Part shown: in pieces, positions 36,801 to 48,736 of the stretch
Position numbering within the stretch: position 1 is the stretch's first letter
How the letters are laid out: every line of letters begins with the position of its first letter
Assembly (NCBI RefSeq): GCF_015706575.1
Contig: NW_024037070.1
Span: forward strand, 9,661,361-9,725,360
Reading direction: 5' to 3'
DNA length: 64,000 nt
DNA from: Patiria miniata
Taxonomy: Eukaryota; Echinodermata; Asteroidea; Valvatida; Asterinidae
Program-made: the position numbers and the translations under genes
Notes under the pieces: model-generated
The model's database searches: none
Seen by the model: only the letters and a program-made list of their open reading frames with translations
What the model was told of the DNA's origin: nothing

Positions 36801-38085
36801 AAAGTCCCAGGAGAGCGAGGAACACCGAATCAGCGGCCTGTCAAACCACAGTGACAAGAATCACCTTGATATGATGATGATGGTCGGCATAGGACAAGCA
36901 TCGCCTTGATTTATTATCCACAACAAAGCATTTGTTATTCTGGTTCCCCATTTTTCTCACCTCCTGATCTGAAAACCAGAGACACACCTTCCCTTCTCTC
37001 AATCACCTTGACCGAAGAAATCGTCCTTGTGCATCCCTAGCCTTCCCTTGACAGTTCACACCATCCTCTGTACAACTCATCCCTCCAAGGACCTTGGATG
37101 GTCGTCATCGGTTTCGGCGTCAAATTGTCATTTTCCAAGCTCGAGGACACAAAAGAAAGAAGACTACTGGTCGGTTGATTGAATGAATAGCTCCCATTGT
37201 TTTCCTCCGTCGGCACCGTTCCCTGTCTGTTCGTCTCCTCTCCGGCCTTGATCGACCCATTCACTGTTTCTGGAGTTTCTGTAGCATACTCCCCTTTTTC
37301 ACGGCACGCCCGTTTGGCTGAGTTTTGTCGGCCTCATACCCGAATTCATTTATCAGCCACACACACTCCATGTGACAAGTACAATTGCCTGATACGCCGG
37401 TGCCAGTACAAATTAGGCCTCGACTTCACTGTTTGCTTCAATTGAAGCGAAGTTTAGGATTGTTACGCTATTTGAGGATGTTTATTTGAATTGTTCCCCA
37501 TCTGCACGGAATTTCACCTAAAACGAGCATATATAGAACACGAATAAAGGGAAATCATTAACAACCATCACAACGTCACCCCACATCGGGAAAATATCTA
37601 ACATCAATTTACTTCCGAAGGTTAACGCATGACGCTTTTTACAACTACTCCCCTCAAGTCAACCCAAAAATGTCATTTCTTTTCCTTCTGGTATTTAATA
37701 AACAATGAATGTTTTCAATTAAAAATTGGTCTAATTATCAGGTAAGGATTTTATCTATTCTACGTTCATCGAAATTTTTTTGTTTTGAACAGTATGAGAA
37801 TTTGAAAGTGAAGGGGAACAAAGTAATCAGATCTGGACAGTGGATTTGAATCTTCCGTTTTCTTTCGACAATTTCATTCTGAAATAAAACTAAAAATCCA
37901 GAGAATTCCCCGAGCGTTGCCTTCAGAACCCCAAGGACCTACCGACACTTTGATGTTATAGTATGAAACTTTCAAAGTATCCTTTTCAAGTTTTTTTTCT
38001 AATTAGAATTTCAAACAGTCAACATTCAGTCATTGAAAAGTGTCCGGAGAACACTTGTCTACATTTCGGCGCGGCTGTGCGGTTG
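36801..38085. other. Intergenic, non-coding
   Basis: No gene or element recognised; the small palindrome GCTTCAATTGAAGC lies near 37435. Confidence 0.55.
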
Positions 38086-38123
38086 CCCCCCCCCCCCCCC
38101 ATCAAAAGCTGGATACGCTACTG
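38086..38123 (-). mobile_element. Partial hAT-like MITE end
   Basis: A 15-C run (38086-38100) is followed by the complement of CAGTAGCGTATCCAGC, which resembles the CAGTGGCGTAGCCA terminus of the intact element at 20263 with its adjacent poly-G. The other end was not found, so this is a truncated or decayed copy. Confidence 0.5.
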
Positions 38124-41100
38124 TATTTTTCTTCCGAGTTCAGTTCGTAACAAAACCCGAAACAACTCAGCAAGAATGAATATTGATCAAATCTCGTGCG
38201 ACAAGCAAAGCCATGACCGTCCCCAAATCTGAGGTGCTCACACGACAGCGTTTGCCTTCTGATGTTTCATTAAAAAAACGACCCCCTCGCATAATTGGCT
38301 GTTTTTGAACATAGACCCATGAGTACAAGGTAATATATCTCATTAGCGAAGCTGATACGGGTTTAATCCTGTCAGTCTTGAGAAACCACAGCCTTGCATT
38401 AAATGCCTTAGCTTCCATTGTGACTCTTTGACGACCGAGAATTATATTTCAAACTGTCATAGTATCAAGGTTGACCTGAATGATACTCCAATTCTACCTC
38501 AGTCCGAGGGAAGATGATTTAAAAGAATGATTCTCGAATTTGCATGAGTTAACACATTACGAAAAATTGTAGGGTCACGAGCAAAAAATACTCCGTTTTT
38601 CATGTATAGTTTGCACACAAGATTATTCCTTTCCTCGTTTAAAATATTGCAGCATGGAGGAAGGACTCTCTCCATGATTGTATACGTTTCGTCAATTCGA
38701 CACAGTGTGAGAAGTTTTCGAAACTTACTGAATAAACTACTCGACAAACAGTACGATGCTTAGTAAAAGGGTCGCAAACCATTGACGTGTGAAAAGAAAA
38801 CAGTGTTGGCAGTTGGTTTTATTTCAGGGCGATGGATAAAGGTCGTACTCCTAAGTGAAATCTCCTGACTTTACGGATGGAATCCTTGGTCTTGCAACAC
38901 AAATATAATTTCTGAGTTTAATGGATACTCCGCACGGACTGATCAAAGGGGAAGACATGTCATGGTTTCCGGCCTGATGGGCTCAAGGTGGAGGCTTTTT
39001 GGCAATCTTTTATTTTTACCTTTCGGCTTTCTGCTCAGGTTGGTCTTTGAAAACCGTTGATCAGTGCCGCGAAAACTCTTTGCGTATTTACCTCATGAAT
39101 GGGTGGTGCAATAAAACAATGATAAATTAAAGGTGTTTCCAAAGTGGCAAATCCAAGAAAAATCCACACAAAATTGCCCGAAAATGACACACAAAAAAGA
39201 GTCAAATTGAAGAAATTTGGTACACAATTAGAGTCAAATGGGAGAAAATGCGAGTGAAACACGTGTCTGTTCGGAATGTGCATTTTGGATGTGGAAGAAT
39301 GTCCTATGAATTGGAAACAATATCATCCGACAATAAAATTTTCTTTGACGTACTTTTCTGGCACAATTCCAACCCGAAAGGGCACTAGGCTGTTGTCTGC
39401 CAACTCCAAAAAGGAAATACTCCAGCGAACTATAGCACCGTGTGAAAAAGTACAATTTAGAAGAACAATACCAGCAACTTGGTGGTTTTGGTGAGCAGAC
39501 GGTTATGCTTTATTTCCGGTGAGATAAGCTTACTCCCAGCATCGGGTGTACTAATGGTTAAAAAGTCCCGATTTAGCTGCCACCCACGCGGGCCAAAGGC
39601 CCGGCCCGTTGCCGGCAAGTCTGGCACAAAAAGGTACGGCTGAGTTGATATTGAGAGCCTCCGAGGAAAACATCAAATTTACCACTGAAATGAGGTTAAG
39701 TCACCGTATTAAAGCAACTGTCTATCTCTTCTCGAATTGTTCATACAATCCTATGCAAGTTCTATTTTGTGGTTTCATATGGGGACATCAGTAACAGTAG
39801 TATCAGTAAGTCCCTATTTCCCGATCGAGTTGTTAGAAATGTGTCTCATTTGACCAAGATTTATTTAAGCGTGGAAAGATAATTAGAAGAGTCCAACCTA
39901 ATCACGCTTCAGTTCACTGAATCTTGAATGTAGATCAAGCCAACCTTAGGTTTTACGTTCGGTAATAAGTATCTATTTTGTCAAATATAATTTTGCAAAA
40001 TGTATGTATATCGCAGCGCCCTCTTTCGATTCGAAAATGACAGGTTTCCTGATGGTTGGAAAGGATCCTTTTTATGTAGGATGGAAATCAATCAAGATTG
40101 AAGCGTCATGATCTTTTCCATTGAAACAAAGGAATGTTGAATCAACAAAACTCGTTCATGCTATGTAAATTAAACCGTGCTTTATTGAGTGGGTTAGTAC
40201 TTTTTATAGCCGACTTCACGGAAACAAAACAACCATGATGTCGGCCTACAAAACAAAGTATTTTTTTGGTCCATATTTCCTCATTTTGTTCCTTTTTTCT
40301 GCAAACCGAAAACTGACTTGCATTTTAGAGCTGAAGTGGGTACTCCCCCGCTCGCGAAATGCCTGATTCTCATGAAAATCAACCGGGGTACAATTTAGAC
40401 AGTTCCGGGCACACTACAAGTGACCGCATTTTGTACGCGTACTTTTCAAGCTGGCACGCATGCCGACAGATGTTTCAGGCGCTGTCCATGCGGCATCTTC
40501 CTGGTATTAAACGCTGATCCCTTGATCATGGTGATACTGTGGAAGCATAACAGGACTACACGAAAGGCTTCGCTAGAAAGGGAAATGCATGGACCAAAAT
40601 GGTTCCTGGAAACAGTCTGACAACGGCTGTAAACAAAATACAATGACATGGATCTATGACAAAGGGAAATTTGTCATTTATTCCCTGGGTGGGGCTTGAA
40701 TACACCTGTATCACATGGGATTCCTATAAGGTTGCGTTAAAATGCCTAACAATTCAAATTGCACGAAAAGCAATTGATAATACGCAAAACGGATAGTCTG
40801 TCCACAGACCCTAAAAGGTATGTTCGTGTGACTTATTTGTTTAGGTATCGTACTACATTAAGTCCAGACTACGATTGTAAACTTTTACTAATTACCTTTT
40901 TCAATCAGTTATCTTAAGAGGTAGTCTAATTCTTGCAATGCAGTGAAAAATATAGCAAACAAATAATTTGAATACAAGCTCGCTTCCACCAATGAAAAAC
41001 AGAACAACCATTTCTGCATTTTGTACGAGAGGCAGGGACGGTCAACAGTTTTGTTTCGATAAAACTGGTCTTTGTTGCACCAGTGGTTTTTACTGAGGCA

Positions 41101-43813
41101 ATCAACCGCAGGGTCCGATGGGATCGGGTAAGACGACGGTCGGACTTAAAAGGTGAAGAGGGTGCTAACTTATTATTAACCAAACTGTGGCCAATCTCCA
41201 TCACTAGTGTACTGAAACATTCCTGGTTAACTGGCGACATCACATGGTTGTCATAATATTTGAGCACCCGCAAGGCCCCCCCCCCTAACAACACACAACT
41301 AGTAGAGTGGGACTTTTCCCATAGCATAGGTTTTGGCTAAATACAGTCCCTCTATGAAGAGTTGGGCTTGAGTCTGTAGCTTGCCGAACTATTCATTTCT
41401 GAAGTGAAAGCGGCAGTTCGAAGATTAGCCGTAGGCAATACTCAGATGTGTGTGCATAGTGCATACCTTGACAGCAGGTGAAGGAGCAGTACACAATCAA
41501 CTGTGGGCAAACATGGGCTACTCCACACATGGCTCAGTCTGCTAACCTGCACAAGTCAATTGACATGATTTGGGTGCTCAGTGGGTGTTTTTCCCACTGC
41601 CAAGCACAAGTGCTATTTAATTCAGGATTTCCATCAAGAACTTACCGATCATGGCTACTAAAACTATTCTGTATCGTTTTAATATTTACAGCGGCGGGCA
41701 TTATTTTGGTTCAAGACTATACTTGAGGGTTCTTTAACTGGGTATGTCTCTTAACATTAATAATTGTGTATATGGTGTTAGTTTCCCCGTTGCAGGAAAC
41801 CAAAGTTTGAAAATTGAGGGGAGTTTTGCAACCTTTTAGAAAGAAAAAAACACGAGTATTATGATGATACGGTTCTCTTTTGTTTCGGGCGTGGGGAGGG
41901 GCGTCACAGAGGAGCCAATAGACAATGCCACCTTCTAGTTCTACAATCATCAATTACTTGAATTAGGCCTGCTGTCACAGTTAAGCCTACCGTGCACACA
42001 GGTGAAAAAGAATAAAAACAAATCAAAAACCTAACGTTTGGGAAAAAACGTCTATATGGACATGTTCATTTTTCGCGGATGGGAGAAGCAGAGCTGAAGT
42101 ACAAACCATGCTTCCTTTGGGGAAGTCATTATTTTTGTTCCACTTCCAGAGAACAACCCGCATTCTCTCTGTCCATTTGAACTTTCCCTGCCAATCAATG
42201 TTGAGGAGCTAGTTTGATTACAACCATAAATCTCATTGAACCGTTATTAATCCCTGCTCAAGTCAAGGGCACAAAATCTAAATAATAACATTGTTTAATG
42301 GCATCAGAATGCAAATGCCATCCTGTGTTTTCGAGTTGATACTTCAGAGATGACTGATAGAGGATAGAAAGAAGAAGCTCGATGCCATTTTGATGATACC
42401 ACTGCAAACAAGACGACTGTAGAATCACAACAAAATTAGGAACAACTGCTGAAAGTAAAATGGTTCGATAAAATGACTATTGAGATAGTTTACATAGCTG
42501 GCAGGAATGGGTTACATAAGAAAATGTCTAAACAATGCCAAACCTGGTTCTAATTCTATTCTCCTTGCAATCGCATACCAAATGCTGATTTGAAAAAAAA
42601 AATGCATGATGAATTTACGCATTGACCTACACACAAATTTGACGTGTTGTAGCCCAAATCATTACCCAAAGCTCCTATAAAGGGTTCCGTACTTATATCA
42701 TAAGGTTAAACCAAACCCAAGCCTATGCAATGCCCCACTGCCAGTATAATGATGGAAAGTAAAGATGAGTACACACAAACTGTGCCTTTAAAACAGCCTA
42801 CCGGTCGGGGGTGACATTTTAAAGGGGCTGACCCAAGGTCAGACCCGGTGAATCACTCAACGCGCTATCTGACTGCGAGGACATGGTCCTATAATGTGCG
42901 CAACATATATGGCTGGACATCGGTAAAAGATGGTCATCGTAGGGCTCAGCAAGTGACCGGTAAAACATGAAAGGCCCACAGTCCACCATCCACCGTTGTT
43001 AAGAGAGACATGGGTGATGGACATGTAAACACGTAAACAGCCAATAAACATCCACTGTTCGCACCCTTGAAGTCATGCGAGCAGGCACGGACCGCAACAA
43101 CCTTCGTGATAAACTGGCGATTGCACTTTCGATTTCACGCGGAATTTTTAGTGTGTTGGAAGTTTGAACACACTGCACCATCATAGGGCTATAAATGGAG
43201 CTACGGTAATGGGAAGTAGAGTTGAAAAAAAGCCAGTGCCCTATTGAGAGTAATAATAATTGGCTTGGGTTGTTGTAACAAATTTGCAACAGAGATCTAT
43301 TCATAAACGGCGTTAATGCTAACCAGCTGTTTCGGGGCAATTTGCAGTTCTTGAAATAAAATGACCAAAGAAGGAAGACAGGCTAGCGGGAGTTTAAACC
43401 ACCAACTGCCCCCAACAGTGGTTCTTGGCAAAAAGCTCGGGTAGAAGGCAGGACCGTAAACCCGAAATTAATGGCCGCTGTTCGGACCATGAAAACAGCT
43501 TTATATTTCACCTCCTAGTTTGACAACCAACGGCTGGCAGTTCAACAAAAAATGGACTTTAAAACAGAAATCCCTGAGTTTGTGGGTTCTATTCTGTTTA
43601 GAGCAGGGATTGAACTGGGCCAGTTCGGCCACACTTCGCTCGGATTTTGTTGCCAATAATCCGGTTAACACTCGCAGACGGCCGCGCGGACTTTTGTGGT
43701 GAAAGAAAATATGAAAACAGCAAGAGTGTGTTTGGGGAGATTTGGTTCAGCAGCGGTCAAAACTCACGCCCGTACCTCAAGTGTAAACTTTAACTGGGTG
43801 AGCCGGCTCGGTG
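38124..43813. other. FoxC 5' intergenic flank
   Basis: No gene recognised. AGAGGGCGC lies on the minus strand at 40016-40024. TGACCCAAGGTCA, two opposed nuclear-receptor half-sites, is at 42829-42841. The last 400 bases rise in GC and form the FoxC proximal promoter. Confidence 0.55.
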
Positions 43814-43820
43814 TATAAAT
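43814..43820 (+). promoter_or_regulatory. Candidate TATA box of FoxC
   Basis: TATAAAT, preceded by GC-rich GCCGGCTCGGTG, lies 280 bases before the FoxC ATG. Transcription would start near 43845, giving a leader of about 255 bases. A reverse CCAAT (ATTGG, 43991-43995) lies downstream of it, so a second, TATA-less start cannot be excluded. Confidence 0.45.
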
Positions 43821-43933
43821 TCGTCTCCATCAGGTTTGGTAATCGAGTTGAACGCGGAAAATCAGTAAAAATTAGCAATTAATTTATTTGGTCGTCAAGT
43901 GAACGCTGACAGTCATATATCGTTGAGCAGTGT

Positions 43934-44044
43934 ATGTATCGCTCTCTGTGTGTGGGCAGGTCGTGATGGGTGGTCGCCAGCTGCGCGCTGATTGGCTACC
44001 GGATTTCTGGGCGTGACTTAGAACTCATGATGGCTACGTGTTGA
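43934..44044 (+). promoter_or_regulatory. Three short upstream ORFs in the FoxC leader
   Basis: uORF1 is 43934-43966 (10 codons plus stop), uORF2 is 43966-44016 (16 codons plus stop) and uORF3 is 44027-44044 (5 codons plus stop). The stop of uORF1 overlaps the start of uORF2 in TGATG. All close before the main ATG. Such chains commonly lower translation of the main frame, if the leader really starts near 43845. Confidence 0.5.
43967..43975 (+). promoter_or_regulatory. Perfect Gli/Ci consensus site in FoxC leader
   Basis: TGGGTGGTC, identical to the Gli binding consensus, lies 125 bases upstream of the FoxC start codon. FoxC and FoxF genes are Hedgehog targets in vertebrate mesoderm. A direct Hedgehog input is therefore plausible, but one 9-base match can arise by chance. 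Confidence 0.4.
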
Positions 44045-44099
44045 CGGTTTCCTTGTGGCTTAGTATATTGAGCAGGCTGTTGCCTTAGCGAACGGATCC

Positions 44100-45668
44100 A
44101 TGCCCATGTACGCTTTCAACTCCGTGGAAAACTCCGGCAATACGCCACCTTCTGCCAACCTGGGGCTGACCATGCAGGCCAGTTTCGCCTCGGCTAACCC
44201 GGCCACACCGAACTCGCTGGGCGTCATGCACCCGGTGTTTCAGGACCAGAGTTACTACCGACATCCCAGCTACTCGGGGATGCCGGTTTCTGTCTACAGC
44301 CATGACCAATATTCCAGCATCGCGCGGGGGTACGGCCCGTACGGCCACCAGCAGCAAAATCCCAAAGACATGGTCAAACCCCCGTACTCCTACATCGCTC
44401 TGATCGCTATGGCTATCATGAATGCCCCAGAAAAGCGATGCACACTCAACGGAATATACTCCTTCATCATGGACAGGTTTCCGTTTTACAGGGAAAACAA
44501 GCAGGGTTGGCAGAATTCAATTCGGCACAACCTCTCCCTGAATGACTGCTTCATCAAGATACCCCGAGATGACAAGAAACCCGGCAAGGGAAGCTACTGG
44601 AGCCTGGATCCCGATAGTTACAACATGTTCGATAACGGTAGCTACCTGAGACGTAGGAAGCGATTCAAGAGAAACAAGACCATCCAAGAGAAAGAGGAGA
44701 GAGAAAGACTTAACGAAGGTCATTCTGGGGACGCTACATCCCAAGAACTCATCAACCATCAAAATGGTGTCTCCTCGGGGACGGAGGAATCAGGTCATCC
44801 GGCCGAGTCAACATCCCCAATGACAGCTACCTCTAAGGTACTGACCAGCAACAGCAGCACCCCACTTCTAACCCCAAAAGTGGAGCCTGTGGACTCCCCC
44901 GTTCTAAGAGAATCTCCCGGGAACTCACGGCATTTGTCAGGAGATGGGACAATGATGACCACCTCACCGTCAAGTTACACCGTCGATAACATCATGACCG
45001 TTCACCACGACCGGGACTCCACCAACGGCTGCAACTCTGACTTGAACCCGGGTGGACACCCTTTGCCTGGAAGGCCGGTGGTGGGTCAACTCGTCTCTCC
45101 TCAACCGCTCAGCTACAACCAGACTTATCACTCGGGACCAGGCGGAGTCTCATGCTCCAAGAAAACGACCGGCATGACCGGTAATGTAAACTTAGTCAAT
45201 CATGGCATGAACTACCACTGTAACATGTACGAACCTGATTTGAGCATGGGTAAGCACATGGCCATTGCCCCTACACCAGAAGAAGTGCATCAAGAGCAAG
45301 GTTTGTCCCAGCGACCAAGTCCCCAAGGCCCCAATTCCATCATGACATCGCAACCCAGCAATCTCAGCCCAGTGCATCGCGGTGGCACTACCGGGAGCAA
45401 CTCGTGGTACCAAGGCCCAAGCCCGGCCGACCTGCACGGTACCAGCACGGGCTCGCACGGTCAGTCCTTCGGTATGTACGACTCGCAACGGCTACCCTCA
45501 CAACGACTGATGGCGCTGAGTCACAACTCGCCCGTAACACTGGGCCTAAACACCGGGGATAGCTGCCAACTAGCCGCTACGTCTTACCGCTCACCAACCG
45601 GCACTACAGCACCCGGTATGTACCATGTGGCAGGACAATACTCCTCCTATGACTGTTCAAAGTACTGA
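44100..45668 (+). CDS. foxC: Forkhead box C transcription factor (FoxC), complete single-exon gene
   Basis: A nuclear DNA-binding transcription factor of the FoxC class, 522 residues, intronless as in vertebrates; the family acts in mesoderm patterning. Residues 25-80 match the vertebrate N-terminus (MQAS...[26 protein letters not shown]). The forkhead domain spans about 92-192, beginning [15 protein letters not shown], with the recognition helix [15 protein letters not shown] at 137-151 and the basic tail [10 protein letters not shown]. Further C-terminal landmarks are [10 protein letters not shown] (258-267), an EH1-like YTVDNIMT (293-300, vertebrate FSVDNIMT, a probable Groucho-binding motif), YHCN (372-375), NSWY (434-437), the DSQRL...NSP region (461-478) and the terminal YDCSKY. 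An in-frame stop at 44061-44063 fixes the first ATG at 44100. Met25 (44172) has A at -3 and aligns with the vertebrate start, so it may be used as well. The class assignment is secure. Confidence 0.97.
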   Translation: MPMYAFNSVENSGNTPPSANLGLTMQASFASANPATPNSLGVMHPVFQDQSYYRHPSYSGMPVSVYSHDQYSSIARGYGPYGHQQQNPKDMVKPPYSYIALIAMAIMNAPEKRCTLNGIYSFIMDRFPFYRENKQGWQNSIRHNLSLNDCFIKIPRDDKKPGKGSYWSLDPDSYNMFDNGSYLRRRKRFKRNKTIQEKEERERLNEGHSGDATSQELINHQNGVSSGTEESGHPAESTSPMTATSKVLTSNSSTPLLTPKVEPVDSPVLRESPGNSRHLSGDGTMMTTSPSSYTVDNIMTVHHDRDSTNGCNSDLNPGGHPLPGRPVVGQLVSPQPLSYNQTYHSGPGGVSCSKKTTGMTGNVNLVNHGMNYHCNMYEPDLSMGKHMAIAPTPEEVHQEQGLSQRPSPQGPNSIMTSQPSNLSPVHRGGTTGSNSWYQGPSPADLHGTSTGSHGQSFGMYDSQRLPSQRLMALSHNSPVTLGLNTGDSCQLAATSYRSPTGTTAPGMYHVAGQYSSYDCSKY

Positions 45669-48624
45669 TATAAACAAAACAAACCTGAGTAAAAAAAAAA
45701 GACACGAAAAGAACAAAAAGATGCAAAAACGGGTTTCTTACTTGTCACTTTTGTGTTGTGCTGTGAATCTCGAAACGCACGTGGTTTGGTATACATTGCT
45801 TGTTGTAATGACCCAATTTGTCAATATTTATACAACTACGGAGTTTTCCGATTGTCTGTCGTATTACAACCGCACACAAACCGACTTGGGATGAACTCAG
45901 TCTTCAGAACTCACGCTTTCTTGTTTGCTTTGGGTCAGATCGGTGGCAGATTTTCTTTTTTTATTAATGCTTAGAAGAAAAATGTAGTCTGTAAGTTTAC
46001 CCGCTGCTGAGTACACTTTGTTTTTGTAAACTTTGGGGAGAACTTTCCATAATATTTCTTTAATAAACAATCCGTCTGGATGACTTAGTTTTTACAGTCA
46101 GGTTAACCATTGCCATCGATCCAGTGGTAAGCCCATTACAAAGCTCTAGGATTATACCCTACTATTGGCATGACACTGGTAAAAGCCGATATTTTGCCAG
46201 CTTGTTTATCGAATTTGTAAATGCTCGGCCATGGTGGTGTTTGTATACGAGTATCAAACATAGACAATTTTTAAACGTTGTGATGATGCCATGACTGTTA
46301 AAGTGATACTTTTCCTATTGTATAATGATACAGACATCCTGTCAAAGACGTATAGTAGTATCACATAAGCTTTAAGTATGGAATCTGATGGTGACTTGCT
46401 CGTATCGTATGAACTATCAACACCATTTTGAACTTGAACCTTTTTATTTGCCACATGAAGTCCATCAAATCCCAATATTCCCGGGCTGTATTTCTCAGAT
46501 ACCATTCAATTATTAATGCATTTCTATTTCAGTATATAGATTTTATTGTCCCCTTTTGAATACCAGTGACCGGAAAATGGTGCGATAGGGCGAACACTGC
46601 ACAAGAGATTTATTCTTCTTTTTATTCAATTATGGCTGAATTACATAAAATAAGGTTGAAGTTCTTGCCAATTGTGTGAACAAAATAAAGGTTTCAGCTC
46701 CAATTTATGGCATGTACTGCTGTATAATACGGAGGGAGAGTTGAAAGTCTCAGTCACGAGCACGCTTGCAAAGCAACACAAGTCATTTGTGCAATCTAAC
46801 TATAGGTTTTTAGGCCCGATCAGCAACGCTTGGAATCATTCGCTTTGCCCATCGGAGCGTCGGCTAACCGGGCTCCACGGCGAGAACTGACCCGTTACTA
46901 TTGAATTTACAGCCCCGGCAAGTCCTGCCTCCGTGACCGCTGAATTATACCGCAGCAGTGTCGAGCGGAGACAGTTGTCTTTGTGGAGTTTTTGCTCTCA
47001 TGATTGATACACACTGAGCGGGAAAACTGGTTCACTCATGGAGCCCACTCTAAAGAAGCTCAGTATTTTTTACACCCCAGAGATATAAATATTAATATAT
47101 GTGTACAATGATATGTATACATATGTATATAAACATATGTGTATATAAACATTCATATAAATATATAAATATTTATAAATGACCAAATGTAAAATGGCCA
47201 AATCTTTTAACCATTTTTTTTAATATTTAGTCTTGCCTGAGATTTGTGTGCACTCGGTGTATCCATTGAGGAAAAGTTGTTTCAGATCCTTACATTTCTA
47301 TGCAAAAATGATATGACATATTCGGAAATGTGAGAATTATTTTAAAGTGCAAGCTGGTAATTTCCTTATATGAACAATTGGTACATATAAAACAAAAGAG
47401 GCCAATGTTTTGTAAATTCCTTCTCATTTATAGATTCCATTTGCTTGTAGAAAAGATAAACGCAGTCTAGAACTTTTAGAATCCAAAGTGTAGGTTACCA
47501 ACACAAAAAACTGAAGTAAAAAAAAAATCGGAAAAAATCACTTATTACTCGGAGAAGAAATTGCATGTACATTTTGTCCCGTTATCTGAACTCAGAATAT
47601 CCTTTCGTTGAAATATTTCTCACAGTTTTTCTCGGTGGCACATAAGGCCTAATGAACTTGTGGTTAACCAATTTTTCGACATTCACTTTTGAAAAGGCCT
47701 TTCAATGCTTCCCATTAGTGACGAAGTGAAAGCACTGTCTCTGGGCTTGAAAATGGGGAAGGAAGTGGCCATAAATATAGATTAGTACCCGTGAACGCTG
47801 GTGTCAAGTGATATATAATAACCGTAACATTGTCCCAAATCTAATAATGGAAAATAGAGAGTCCAGTCCTGAACTCAAAAGAGCCCTCCCACTAGACATT
47901 GCTAAACCTCGTTAATCACTGAGGAAGACGCTCAACTTCTGTTAATCTCGATTTAATGCCACATTTTGAAAATATGTGACCCAGATAACTCGGGGGATAT
48001 TTTCCACTTCACAGCGAGACAGTTCTAGTAGTGTTAGATCAAGATATCCTTTCCTGGGATTGGCGTATTATGGACCGAAATCCTGCAAAATAAAAGGGAC
48101 TGAAAACAGAAGATCATGCTTTTGCACACCAGACTATTATTTTTGGTTGTGTTTTTAATATCACAGAGAAACCCTATAGTAGGCTAACATTCACTTGTAA
48201 AACTGCTGAGATTCTCAGTCCGCATTTTTTTGGTGTGACTGTGTAATTTGTCCAAAAATTTGGTAGCAAATTTTGTTTCCAACCACAAAGCCTTTTCACG
48301 CAATTTCGGCCGGATATAGGGACGTGGGAATTATGCAGCGCTAGTTTTGCTGGTCGATCTGGCACTGATTACAAGCAAGAGGGAGGAAAAAACGAGAAAG
48401 AAAAAAAAATCGATGATTATCCATGAACGGATCTCACGCTTAATTAGAAAGGAGCTGTCACGTGATTGATTCTGATTATATTTTCTCGGCGCCCGTGTTG
48501 CATCTTAAAATGCCATCAACTGCAGGGGGAAAAACACAGTAAAAGTGAAATTTCTTACTATTTTCTCGGCGAAAACTATGTTATCATATCCAGAGGACTT
48601 GTATAATAACTTATTTTTGTCCAT
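45669..48624 (+). other. FoxC 3' UTR and downstream flank
   Basis: AT-rich and without a credible open frame. The first polyadenylation signal is at 46062 and another AATAAA lies at 46684-46689. An AT-rich microsatellite-like part spans about 47087-47185. It contains two TGTATATA motifs (47124-47131, 47140-47147) that match the Pumilio element, relevant only if a long 3' UTR is made. Confidence 0.5.
46062..46067 (+). terminator. Candidate FoxC polyadenylation signal
   Basis: AATAAA about 395 bases after the FoxC stop codon, followed by a modest GT-rich stretch. It is the nearest canonical signal downstream of the gene. Later signals exist, so alternative ends are possible. Confidence 0.45.
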
Positions 48625-48736
48625 CGTAACCATATTGGTATAACTGTCGACACGTAACCATATTGGTATAACTGTCGACACGTAACCATATTGGTATAAC
48701 TGTCGACACGTAACCATATTGGTATAACGGTCGACA
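48625..48736 (+). repeat. 28-bp tandem repeat, four copies
   Basis: Exactly four units of 28 bp start at 48625, 48653, 48681 and 48709. They are identical except for one T-to-G change in the last (CTGTCGACA to CGGTCGACA). Each unit contains GTCGAC and an ACCATATTGGT near-palindrome. Near-identity indicates a very recent expansion; it is a good candidate for copy-number polymorphism. Confidence 0.95.

Noticed and set aside
2831-43800. FoxL1 or FoxQ1 hidden between FoxF and FoxC
   Set aside because: No second forkhead signature (KPPYSYI or W-x-NS-x-RHNLS) appears in any of the translated frames in this interval.
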